Position numbers and translations under genes: made by a program
Notes under the pieces: model-generated
Seen by the model: the letters and a program-made list of their open reading frames with translations, nothing else
The model's database searches: none
Told to the model about the DNA's origin: nothing
NCBI GenBank assembly: GCA_019118245.1
Contig: DWZJ01000017.1
Span: 1-32,482 of the forward strand
Length of the DNA: 32,482 nucleotides
Reading direction: 5' to 3'
DNA from: Candidatus Oscillibacter excrementigallinarum
Lineage (GTDB): Bacteria > Bacillota > Clostridia > Oscillospirales > Oscillospiraceae
Part shown: positions 22,961-30,590 of the stretch, piece after piece
How positions within the stretch are numbered: position 1 is the first letter of the stretch
Layout of the letters: each line of letters begins with the position of its first letter

Positions 22961-23664
22961 AACAGGATCTGTGCGCCCTGCTGCGGGGCAACCCCTATCC
23001 CGGCCGGGGGATCGTGCTGGGAAGGACGGCGGACGGGAAAGCGTCCGTGGCCGTCTACTTCATCATGGGCCGCAGCGCCAACAGCCGCAACCGCATCTTC
23101 GCCGAGGAGCCGGACGGCATCCGCACCCAGGCGGCGGACCCCGCCAGGATGGAGGACCCCAGCCTCATCATCTACCATCCCGTGCGGCAGATGGGCCGGG
23201 GGCTCATCGTCACCAACGGGGACCAGACGGACACCATCCTGGAGTTTCTGAAGCAGGGCCTGCCCATGGAGCAGGCGCTCCGCACCCGGGAATTCGAGCC
23301 CGACGGCCCCAACTGGACGCCCCGGATCTCCGGCCTGCTGGGGCCTGACGGCAGCTACAAGCTGTCTATCCTGAAAGCCGCCGACGAGACCGGTAACCGC
23401 TGCCTGCGGCAGACCTTCGAGTACCCGGGCCAGCCGGGGCTGGGCCACTTCCTCCACACCTACGCCGGGGACGGCGACCCCCTCCCCTCCTTCGCCGGGG
23501 AGCCGGAGCCGGTGGCCATCGAGGGGGACCTGGACGCCCTCACCGCCGCCGTATGGGAAAGCCTGAACGACGATAACAAGATCTCCCTCTTCGTCCGCTT
23601 CACAGACCTGGAGACCCACGCCTTCCAGCAGCGCATCGTCAACAAGTACAACCGTTCGGAGTGA
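22957..23664 (+). CDS. PurO-type IMP cyclohydrolase
   Basis: The 235-residue protein matches the IMP cyclohydrolase family first recognised in archaea as PurO. Visible signatures are LLRGNPYPGRGIVLGRT near the start, VYFIMGRSANSRNR, IIYHPVRQMGRGLIVTNGDQTD, FEPDGPNWTPRISG, and TFEYPGQPGLGHFLHTYAGDG. It would close the ring of FAICAR to IMP, the last purine step, replacing the N-terminal half of a normal PurH. This agrees with the next purine gene encoding only the transformylase half. The start is GTG at 22957 with AAGGAGG 7 bases upstream, overlapping the purN stop by four bases. Confidence 0.9.
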   Translation: MKQDLCALLRGNPYPGRGIVLGRTADGKASVAVYFIMGRSANSRNRIFAEEPDGIRTQAADPARMEDPSLIIYHPVRQMGRGLIVTNGDQTDTILEFLKQGLPMEQALRTREFEPDGPNWTPRISGLLGPDGSYKLSILKAADETGNRCLRQTFEYPGQPGLGHFLHTYAGDGDPLPSFAGEPEPVAIEGDLDALTAAVWESLNDDNKISLFVRFTDLETHAFQQRIVNKYNRSE

Positions 23665-23678
23665 GGAGATAGAAGCTG

Positions 23679-23865
23679 AATGAGGAATGAGGAGTTAGGA
23701 ATTAGGAATTGTGGTGTCCGGCAAAGCCGGACGAATTTCAATCGTTCCGCCTGCGGCGGAACCCCTCAACTCCTATCTCCTATCTCTTATCTCCTATCTC
23801 CACTCTCAACTCTCCACTCTTCACTCTCCAAAAAATTCCTAATTCCTAACTCCGAATCCCTAATT
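23679..23865. repeat. Heptamer-TIR element with two-hairpin core between the cyclohydrolase gene and purH
   Basis: The left end (23679-23710) is AATGAGG, AATGAGG, AGTTAGG, AATTAGG, AATT. The right end (23834-23865) is AATT, CCTAATT, CCTAACT, CCGAATC, CCTAATT. Both are 32 nt. The core starts GTGGTGT, then hairpins GTCCGGC/GCCGGAC and GTTCCGCC/GGCGGAAC around GAATTTCAATC. Compared with 18962, the two hairpins are in swapped order. A long CCTATCT/CCACTCT tract with the same 7-base period precedes the right end. Confidence 0.88.
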
Positions 23866-23882
23866 GTATCGGGAGGTTTGCA

Positions 23883-25061
23883 ATGAACGAACTGGAACTG
23901 AAATACGGCTGCAACCCCAACCAGAAGCCCGCCCGCATCTTCCTGCGGGACGGGTCGGATCTGCCCCTCACCGTGCGGAACGGCAGGCCGGGGTATATCA
24001 ACTTCCTGGACGCCCTGAACTCCTGGCAGCTGGTGCGGGAGCTGAAAGAGGCCACGGGCCTGCCCGCCGCCGCGTCCTTCAAGCACGTCTCCCCCGCCGG
24101 GGCCGCCGTGGGGCTGCCCCTCTCCGATGTGGAGCGGCAGATGTACTTCGTGGAGCAGGCAGGAGACCTGTCCCCCATCGCCTGCGCCTACATCCGGGCT
24201 CGGGGGGCGGACCGGCTGTGCTCCTACGGGGACTGGGCGGCCCTCTCCGACGTGTGCGACGCTGACACCGCCCGGTATTTGAAGCTGGAGGTGTCCGACG
24301 GCATCATCGCCCCCGGCTACACGGAGGAGGCCCTGGAAATTCTGAAAACCAAGAAAAAGGGCAATTACAACATCGTGCAGATCGACCCGGACTACGTCCC
24401 CGCCCCCCAGGAGTACAAGGACGTGTTCGGCATCACCTTCCAGCAGGGGCGGAACGACTTTGCCATCAGCGAGGACCTGCTGACCAACATCGTGACCGAG
24501 AACCGCGATCTGCCGGAGGCGGCCAGGCGGGACATGATCGTGGCCCTCATCACCCTGAAGTACACCCAGTCCAACTCCGTCTGCTACGTGAAGGACGGCC
24601 AGGCCATCGGCGTGGGGGCGGGCCAGCAGAGCCGCATCCACTGCACCCGGCTGGCTGGCACCAAGGCGGACACCTGGTGGCTGCGGCACCACCCCAGGGT
24701 GCTGGGCCTGCAATTTGTGGAGGGCATCCGCCGCCCGGACCGGGACAACGCCATCGACGTGTACCTCTCCGACGAGTACGAGGACGTCCTGGCGGAGGGC
24801 GTCTGGCAGCAGACCTTCGCCGTGAAGCCGGACCCCCTGACGGCGGAGGAGAAACGCGCCTGGATCGCCACTCTCTCCGGCGTCACCTGCGGCTCCGACG
24901 CCTTCTTCCCCTTCGGCGACAACGTGGAGCGGGCCAGAAAGTCCGGCGTGCAGTACATCGCCGAGCCCGGCGGCTCCATCCGGGACGACAATGTCATCGC
25001 GACCGCCAATAGGTACGGCATCGTGATGGCGTTTACCGGAATGCGACTTTTCCATCACTAA
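23883..25061 (+). CDS. purH: Stand-alone AICAR transformylase (PurH C-terminal half only)
   Basis: This enzyme formylates AICAR to FAICAR. The 392-residue protein corresponds to the transformylase half of bifunctional PurH: LKYGCNPNQKPA, the catalytic KHVSPAGAA (Lys-His), ALITLKYTQSNSVCYV, IGVGAGQQSRIHC, SDAFFPFGDNVERA and EPGGSIRDDNVI. There is no N-terminal cyclohydrolase domain; that activity is supplied by the PurO-type gene before it. ATG at 23883 has GGGAGG 6 bases upstream, just after the heptamer element. Its TAA is followed one base later by the element carrying the four-helix-bundle gene. Confidence 0.95.
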   Translation: MNELELKYGCNPNQKPARIFLRDGSDLPLTVRNGRPGYINFLDALNSWQLVRELKEATGLPAAASFKHVSPAGAAVGLPLSDVERQMYFVEQAGDLSPIACAYIRARGADRLCSYGDWAALSDVCDADTARYLKLEVSDGIIAPGYTEEALEILKTKKKGNYNIVQIDPDYVPAPQEYKDVFGITFQQGRNDFAISEDLLTNIVTENRDLPEAARRDMIVALITLKYTQSNSVCYVKDGQAIGVGAGQQSRIHCTRLAGTKADTWWLRHHPRVLGLQFVEGIRRPDRDNAIDVYLSDEYEDVLAEGVWQQTFAVKPDPLTAEEKRAWIATLSGVTCGSDAFFPFGDNVERARKSGVQYIAEPGGSIRDDNVIATANRYGIVMAFTGMRLFHH

Positions 25062-25062
25062 A

Positions 25063-25474
25063 AATTAGGAATTAGGAATGAGGAGTTAGGAATTGAAGGA
25101 GAACGAGGTCAGGCGCAAAAGCCTGTTGTTTGCCAGACGCATCGTCATGCTTTATCAATACCTATGTGAGGAGAAAAGGGAATATGTGCTTTCCAAGCAG
25201 CTTCTCCGCAGCGGTACCAGCATCGGCGCCAACATCTCCGAGGCGCAGTACGCAAGCAGCCGAAAGGATTTTCTCAACAAGCTCTATATTGCCTTGAAGG
25301 AATCCGCCGAGACCTTGTACTGGCTGGAACTGCTATACTCATGCGATTACTTGTCTTCCCCGGAGTACAAATCTCTCTATCAGGACTGTGAGGAACTTCG
25401 CAAACTCCTCTCCTCCATCACCAAATCCATTCGAGACGGGAAAATTCCTAATTCCTAACTCCTAATTCCTCATT
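25063..25474 (+). mobile_element. Heptamer-TIR element carrying an S23/IVP-type four-helix-bundle gene
   Basis: The element spans 412 bases between purH and purD. The left end (25063-25094) is AATTAGG, AATTAGG, AATGAGG, AGTTAGG, AATT. The right end (25443-25474) is AATT, CCTAATT, CCTAACT, CCTAATT, CCTCATT. Both are 32 nt and inverted, in the same register as the non-coding elements at 18962 and 23679. Here the core is a single gene. Its start codon lies in the left end and its stop codon in the right end. The GC content of the interior is visibly lower (about half) than the flanking purine genes. I see no transposase and no target duplication. The layout resembles intervening sequences in 23S rRNA, in which stem-forming ends surround an S23 protein gene. 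Confidence 0.75.
25093..25458 (+). CDS. Four-helix-bundle protein of the S23/IVP (23S rRNA intervening-sequence) family
   Basis: The 121-residue protein has the diagnostic run LLRSGTSIGANISEA (residues 38-51) with SSRKDFLNKLYIALKESAETLYWLELL, features of the PF05635/TIGR02436 family found in 23S rRNA intervening sequences and related to the Avd accessory protein of diversity-generating retroelements. Family members form pentameric basic four-helix bundles that bind nucleic acid; the cellular role is unknown. The start is TTG at 25093, spanning the end of the left repeat, with GAGGAG (25080-25085) 7 bases upstream, also made by repeat units. The last residues IPNS and the TAA are encoded by the right repeat. 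No reverse transcriptase or other retroelement part is nearby. It has no evident link to purine synthesis. Confidence 0.9.
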   Translation: MKENEVRRKSLLFARRIVMLYQYLCEEKREYVLSKQLLRSGTSIGANISEAQYASSRKDFLNKLYIALKESAETLYWLELLYSCDYLSSPEYKSLYQDCEELRKLLSSITKSIRDGKIPNS

Positions 25475-25494
25475 GACAGAAAGGCTGTGACAAC

Positions 25495-26772
25495 ATGACG
25501 CTCCTCATAGTGGGCGGCGGCGGCCGGGAGCACGCCATCATCAAAAAACTGAAAGAGAACCCGAATGTGGAGACCATCTACGCCCTGCCGGGCAACGGCG
25601 GCATCGCGGCGGACGCCGTCTGCGTGCCGGAGATCGGCGCCACGGACATCGATGCCATCGTGGCCTTCGCCCGGAGCCACGCGGTGGACTTCGCCGTGGT
25701 GGCGCCGGACGACCCCCTGGCCCTGGGGTGCGTGGACGCCCTCCACGCCGCGGGCATCCCCTGCTTTGGGCCCGACGCCAAGGCCGCCCGGATCGAGTCC
25801 AGCAAGGTCTTTGCCAAGGACCTGATGCAAAAATACCACATCCCCACCGCCCAATACCAGGTGTTCGATGCGCCGGTGGAGGCCCTGGCCTTCCTGAAAA
25901 CCGCCTCCTTCCCCATCGTCATCAAGGCCGACGGCCTGGCGCTGGGCAAGGGGGTCCTGATCCCCCGGTCCTATGCGGAGGCGGAGGCGGCCGTCAGGAC
26001 CATCATGGAGGACCGGGCCTTCGGGGACTCCGGCAGCCGGGTGGTCATCGAGGAGTTCTTGACCGGGCCGGAGGTCAGCGTCCTGGCCTTTACCGACGGC
26101 ACCGCCATCGCCCCCATGGTGTCCTCCATGGACCACAAGCGGGCGGGAGACGGGGACACCGGCCCCAACACCGGCGGCATGGGCACCGTGGCCCCCAACC
26201 CCTGCTACACGGAGGAGGTGGCCCAGGTGTGCATGGACACCATCTTCCTGCCGACGCTGGCCGCCATGCGGGCGGAGGGCTGCCCCTTCAAGGGCTGCCT
26301 GTACTTCGGGCTGATGCTGACCCCGGACGGGCCAAAGGTCATCGAGTACAACTGCCGCTTCGGGGACCCGGAGACCCAGGTGGTCCTGCCCCTGCTGAGA
26401 ACGGACCTGCTGACCGTCATGCAGGCGGTGGAGAACGAGACCCTGGGAGAACTCACCGTGGAGTGGCGGCACGCCTCCGCCGCCTGCGTCATCCTGGCCT
26501 CCGGCGGGTATCCCGGGCACTATGAGAAGGGCAAGGCCATCTCCCTGCCCAAGTCGCTGCCGGGGAACGTGACCATCTACCACGCCGGGGACAAGCTGGC
26601 GGACGGGCAGCTGGTCACCAGCGGCGGCCGGGTGCTGGGCGTCACCGCCACCGGCCCCACATTGCGGCAGGCGTTACAGGATGCCTACGCTGCCGCGGAG
26701 ACGGTGGACTTTGACGGCAAGTACCTGCGCCACGACATCGGTCGGCGGGCGCTGGCGGCCCTGGCGGACTGA
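25495..26772 (+). CDS. purD: Phosphoribosylamine-glycine ligase PurD
   Basis: PurD joins glycine to phosphoribosylamine with ATP. The 425-residue ATP-grasp enzyme begins LLIVGGGGREHAII, and has FPIVIKADGLALGKGV in the ATP-binding region, DHKRAGDGDTGPNTGGMG, and YNCRFGDPETQVVLP with metal-binding residues. The usual GGREHA and PNTGGMG signatures are intact. ATG at 25495 has AAAGG about 10 bases upstream, 20 bases after the right end of the four-helix-bundle element. The length is normal. Confidence 0.97.
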   Translation: MTLLIVGGGGREHAIIKKLKENPNVETIYALPGNGGIAADAVCVPEIGATDIDAIVAFARSHAVDFAVVAPDDPLALGCVDALHAAGIPCFGPDAKAARIESSKVFAKDLMQKYHIPTAQYQVFDAPVEALAFLKTASFPIVIKADGLALGKGVLIPRSYAEAEAAVRTIMEDRAFGDSGSRVVIEEFLTGPEVSVLAFTDGTAIAPMVSSMDHKRAGDGDTGPNTGGMGTVAPNPCYTEEVAQVCMDTIFLPTLAAMRAEGCPFKGCLYFGLMLTPDGPKVIEYNCRFGDPETQVVLPLLRTDLLTVMQAVENETLGELTVEWRHASAACVILASGGYPGHYEKGKAISLPKSLPGNVTIYHAGDKLADGQLVTSGGRVLGVTATGPTLRQALQDAYAAAETVDFDGKYLRHDIGRRALAALAD

Positions 26773-26816
26773 ATCTCATGTTATCAAGCGCCTGACCGGC
26801 GCCGGGAGGTCATACG

Positions 26817-29800
26817 ATGGTAAGACGGATCTATGTGGAAAAGAAGCCGGGGCTCCGGCAGGAGGCCCAGAGTCTGCTGCACGAGCTGCGGACCGTGGTG
26901 GGCGTCTCCGCCCTGGAGGACCTGCGCCTGCTGAACCGCTACGACGTGGAGGGCCTGGACGAGGCCGCCTTCCGCCGGGCGGTGGGGACGGTGTTCTCCG
27001 AGCCCCAGGTGGACGACGCTACCGCCGCCCTGCCCGCCGGGGACTGCATCGCCTTCGGCGTGGAGCCCCTGCCGGGGCAGTTCGACCAGCGGGCGGACTC
27101 CGCCGCCCAGTGCATCCAGCTGATGACCCAGGGGGAGCGGCCCACGGTCCGCACCGCCAAGGTCTACCTGCTGTTCGGCCCCCTGACGGCGGCGGACGCG
27201 GCGGCTGTGAAGCGGTATGTCATCAACCCGGTGGAGTGCCGGGAGGCCTCGTTGGACCTGCCGGAGAGCCTGGCGGCGGAGGCCGCCGTCCCGGCGGACG
27301 TGGAGACCGTCTCCGGCTTCACCGCCCTGGACCGGGCGGGCCGGGAGGCCCTCCTGGCGCGGCTGGGCCTGGCCATGGACCTGGAGGACCTGACCTTCCT
27401 CCAGACGTACTTCCGGGACACGGAGCGCCGGGACCCCACCCTGACGGAGGTGCGGGTGGTGGACACCTACTGGTCCGACCACTGCCGCCACACCACCTTC
27501 TCCACCCATCTGGACCGGGTGGAGATCCATGACCCGGCGGTCCGGGCCGCCTATGACCGCTACCTGGCCGCCCGGGAGGAGGTCTACGGCAAAGAGAAAG
27601 CCGCCCAGCGGCCCCAGACTTTGATGGACATCGCCACCATCGGCGCCAAGGCCCTGAAAAAGCGGGGGCTGCTGCCGGAGCTGGACGAGAGCGAGGAGAT
27701 CAACGCCTGCTCCATCCACGTCTCCGCCCAGGTGGACGGCAGCCGGCAGGACTGGCTGCTGATGTTCAAGAACGAGACCCACAACCACCCCACGGAGATC
27801 GAGCCCTTCGGCGGCGCGGCCACCTGCATCGGCGGGTGCATCCGGGACCCCCTGTCCGGCCGGGCCTACGTCCACCAGGCCATGCGGTTCACCGGCTGCG
27901 GCGACCCCCGGACGCCGGTGGCGGACACCCTGCCGGGCAAGCTGCCCCAGCGGAAGATCGCCCAGACCGCCGCCGCGGGCTACTCCTCCTACGGCAACCA
28001 GATCGGCCTGGCCACGGGGCTGGTCAGCGAGGTGTACCATGAGGGCTATCTCGCCAAGCATCTGGAGTGCGGCGTGGTGGCGGCCGCCGCCCCGGCGGAG
28101 AACGTGGTGCGGCAGCGGCCCGCGCCCGGGGACGTGGTGATCCTGCTGGGAGGCCGCACGGGCCGGGACGGCATCGGCGGCGCCACCGGCTCCTCCAAGA
28201 GCCACAACCGGCAGTCCCTCACCACCATGGCCAGCGAGGTCCAGAAGGGCAACGCCCCGGAGGAGCGGAAGATCCAGCGGCTGTTCCGGGACGGGGACGT
28301 GACCCGGCTCATCAAGCGGTGCAACGACTTTGGCGCCGGCGGCGTCAGCGTGGCCGTGGGCGAGCTGGCGGACGGCCTGGACATCGACCTGGACGCGGTG
28401 CGGAAGAAGTACGACGGCCTGGACGGCACGGAGCTGGCCATCTCCGAGTCCCAGGAGCGGATGGCGGTGGTGGTGGCGCCTGAAAACGCGGACCGATTCA
28501 TCGCCGCCGCCCAGGCGGAGAACCTGGAGGCGTATCCCGTGGCGGTGGTGACGGAAGCCCCCCGGATGGTGATGCGCTGGCGGGGAAAGACCATCGTGGA
28601 CCTGAGCCGGGACTTTCTCAACACCAACGGCGCGGTGAAGCACGCCTGTGCGGCGGTGCCCGCCTCCGCAGGCCCGGCCCCCGATGGGGCCGGGGAGACC
28701 ACCCTCCGCGCCATGGCTGCCAGTCTGCAATGCGCCTCCCGCCGGGGCCTGGCGGAGCGGTTCGATTCCACCATCGGGGCTGGCAGCGTGCTGATGCCCT
28801 TCGGCGGCAAGTTCCAGCGGACGCCGGCCCAGGTGATGGCCGCCCTGCTGCCGGTGCTGCCGGGACAGGAGACGGACCAGGCCAGCGTCATGGCCTGGGG
28901 CTTCGACCCGGAGGCCATGGCGGCGGACCCCTACCGGGGGGCCTACGACGCCGTGCGGGTGTCCCTTGCCAAGCTGGTGGCCGCCGGGGCAGACTACCGG
29001 AGGGCCTACCTCACCCTCCAGGAGTTCTTTGAGAAGCTCCGGGATGACCCCCGCCGCTGGGGCAGGCCCTTCGCCGCCCTGCTGGGGGCCCTGGACGCCC
29101 AGCTGGACTTTGGCGCGGCGGCCATCGGCGGCAAGGACTCCATGTCCGGCACCTTCAACGATTTGGACGTGCCCCCCACCCTCATCTCCTTCGCCATCGC
29201 CCCCATCCGGGCCGGGGAGGTGCTGTCCCCGGAGTTCAAGAAGGCGGGGCACGGCGTCTACCTCTTCGGCTCCGGTGACACGGAGGCCTGCAAGGCCTCC
29301 TGGGCGCAGTTCCACACGCTGTGCCGGGCTGGGAAGGTCCAGGCCGCCTGGGCCGTGGAGCACGGCCTGGCCGAGGCCGTTTCCAAGATGTCCTTCGGCA
29401 ACGGCGTGGGCTTTCTGGCGGAGGAGCCCGCCTCCGCGCCGCTGTGGTACACGCCCATGCCCGGCGTCATCGTGGCCGAGGTGGCGGGGGAGCCGGACAG
29501 CGCCTGGTGCACCAAACTGGGCGTCACCACCGGCGACGGCCGCGTCACCCTCGGCGTGGACTCCGCCCCCATCGGCGAGCTGCTCTCCCTCAACGAGTCC
29601 GTGCTGGAGGATGTGTACCCCAGCCGCACCCCCGCCGATGCCGCGCCGGTGCCGGTGCTGGAGGCCCCGGCCTTCTCCCGTGCCGCCCCGAAGATCGGCA
29701 CGGCCAGGCCCAAAGTGCTGATCCCCGTGTTCCCCGGCACCAACTGCGAGTACGACAGCGCCCGGGCCGTCCTGCGGGCGGGTCTGGAGCCGCAGATCCT

Positions 29801-30506
29801 GGTGCTGAACAACCAGACGCCGGACCAGGTGGCGTCCTCCGCCGCTCGGTTCGCCCAGGCGGCACGCAGCAGCCAGATCCTGTTCCTGCCCGGCGGCTTC
29901 TCCGGCGGCGACGAGCCGGACGGCTCCGGCAAGTTCATCACCGCCTTCCTCCGGTCCCCCCAGGCCGCCGACGCGGTGATGGACCTGCTGAACAACCGGG
30001 ACGGCCTGGCCTTGGGCATCTGCAACGGCTTCCAGGCCCTCATCAAGCTGGGGCTGGTGCCCTTCGGGGAGATCCGGGACACGGACGCGACCTGCCCCAC
30101 CCTGACCTATAACGTCATCGGCCGCCACCAGTCCCGGATCGTCCGGACCCGGGTGGCCTCCAACCGGTCTCCCTGGCTGGCAAGGGCCCAGGTGGGGGAC
30201 ATCGTCAGCGTCCCCATCTCCCATGGGGAGGGGCGGTTCCTCTGCCCGCCGGACCTGCTGGCCCAGCTGGCGGAGAACGGCCAGATCGCCACCCAGTACG
30301 TGGGCCCGGACGGCGCGCCCACCCTGGACATCGACGGCAACCCCAACGGCTCCGTCTGGGCGGTGGAGGGCATCACCTCCCCCGACGGCCGGGTCCTGGG
30401 CAAGATGGGCCACAGCGAGCGGGTGGGCCCCTGCCTGTACCGGAACGTCCCCGGCCATTACGACCTGGGGCTGTTCCAGGCGGCCAGGGACTACTTCGCC
30501 CTGTGA
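26817..30506 (+). CDS. purL: Single-chain phosphoribosylformylglycinamidine synthase (PurL with fused PurQ domain)
   Basis: FGAM synthase converts FGAR to FGAM using glutamine and ATP. The 1229-residue chain has an N-terminal PurS-like domain, an FGAM-synthase linker with VVDTYWSDHCRHTTFSTHL, the first PurM-like domain with ETHNHPTEIEPFGGAATCIGG, a second one with GGKDSMSGTFNDL, and a C-terminal class I glutaminase starting VLIPVFPGTNCEYDSA. The glutaminase triad is Cys1069 (GICNGFQ), His1136 and Glu1138 (SHGEGRF). This is the large-type enzyme of proteobacteria and many Clostridia, so separate purS and purQ are not needed. ATG has GGGAGG 7 bases upstream, 44 bases after purD. Confidence 0.96.
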   Translation: MVRRIYVEKKPGLRQEAQSLLHELRTVVGVSALEDLRLLNRYDVEGLDEAAFRRAVGTVFSEPQVDDATAALPAGDCIAFGVEPLPGQFDQRADSAAQCIQLMTQGERPTVRTAKVYLLFGPLTAADAAAVKRYVINPVECREASLDLPESLAAEAAVPADVETVSGFTALDRAGREALLARLGLAMDLEDLTFLQTYFRDTERRDPTLTEVRVVDTYWSDHCRHTTFSTHLDRVEIHDPAVRAAYDRYLAAREEVYGKEKAAQRPQTLMDIATIGAKALKKRGLLPELDESEEINACSIHVSAQVDGSRQDWLLMFKNETHNHPTEIEPFGGAATCIGGCIRDPLSGRAYVHQAMRFTGCGDPRTPVADTLPGKLPQRKIAQTAAAGYSSYGNQIGLATGLVSEVYHEGYLAKHLECGVVAAAAPAENVVRQRPAPGDVVILLGGRTGRDGIGGATGSSKSHNRQSLTTMASEVQKGNAPEERKIQRLFRDGDVTRLIKRCNDFGAGGVSVAVGELADGLDIDLDAVRKKYDGLDGTELAISESQERMAVVVAPENADRFIAAAQAENLEAYPVAVVTEAPRMVMRWRGKTIVDLSRDFLNTNGAVKHACAAVPASAGPAPDGAGETTLRAMAASLQCASRRGLAERFDSTIGAGSVLMPFGGKFQRTPAQVMAALLPVLPGQETDQASVMAWGFDPEAMAADPYRGAYDAVRVSLAKLVAAGADYRRAYLTLQEFFEKLRDDPRRWGRPFAALLGALDAQLDFGAAAIGGKDSMSGTFNDLDVPPTLISFAIAPIRAGEVLSPEFKKAGHGVYLFGSGDTEACKASWAQFHTLCRAGKVQAAWAVEHGLAEAVSKMSFGNGVGFLAEEPASAPLWYTPMPGVIVAEVAGEPDSAWCTKLGVTTGDGRVTLGVDSAPIGELLSLNESVLEDVYPSRTPADAAPVPVLEAPAFSRAAPKIGTARPKVLIPVFPGTNCEYDSARAVLRAGLEPQILVLNNQTPDQVASSAARFAQAARSSQILFLPGGFSGGDEPDGSGKFITAFLRSPQAADAVMDLLNNRDGLALGICNGFQALIKLGLVPFGEIRDTDATCPTLTYNVIGRHQSRIVRTRVASNRSPWLARAQVGDIVSVPISHGEGRFLCPPDLLAQLAENGQIATQYVGPDGAPTLDIDGNPNGSVWAVEGITSPDGRVLGKMGHSERVGPCLYRNVPGHYDLGLFQAARDYFAL

Positions 30507-30523
30507 AGCCGCCCGGTCCCCCC

Positions 30524-30551
30524 TTGCATTTTTTCGCACCTGTGATATCCT
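30524..30551 (+). promoter_or_regulatory. Promoter of guaB
   Basis: TTGCAT (30524-30529) and TATCCT (30546-30551) are 16 bases apart, with TG in the extended -10 position, giving guaB a start of its own 40 bases before the gene. The -10 is poor without the extended motif. Confidence 0.5.
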
Positions 30552-30590
30552 AGTCCAAACCCCCAAAATCCAAAGAATCGAGGTGGCCTT

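Noticed and set aside
18962-25474. The heptamer tracts as CRISPR arrays
   Set aside because: The repeat unit is 7 nt with no unique spacers, arms are inverted, and no cas genes are present.
25063-25474. A diversity-generating retroelement, because the bundle protein is related to Avd
   Set aside because: There is no reverse transcriptase, template repeat or variable target gene in the window; only the small bundle protein is present.
25063-25474. A standard insertion sequence
   Set aside because: No transposase motifs and no target-site duplication were seen. The only gene is the four-helix-bundle protein.
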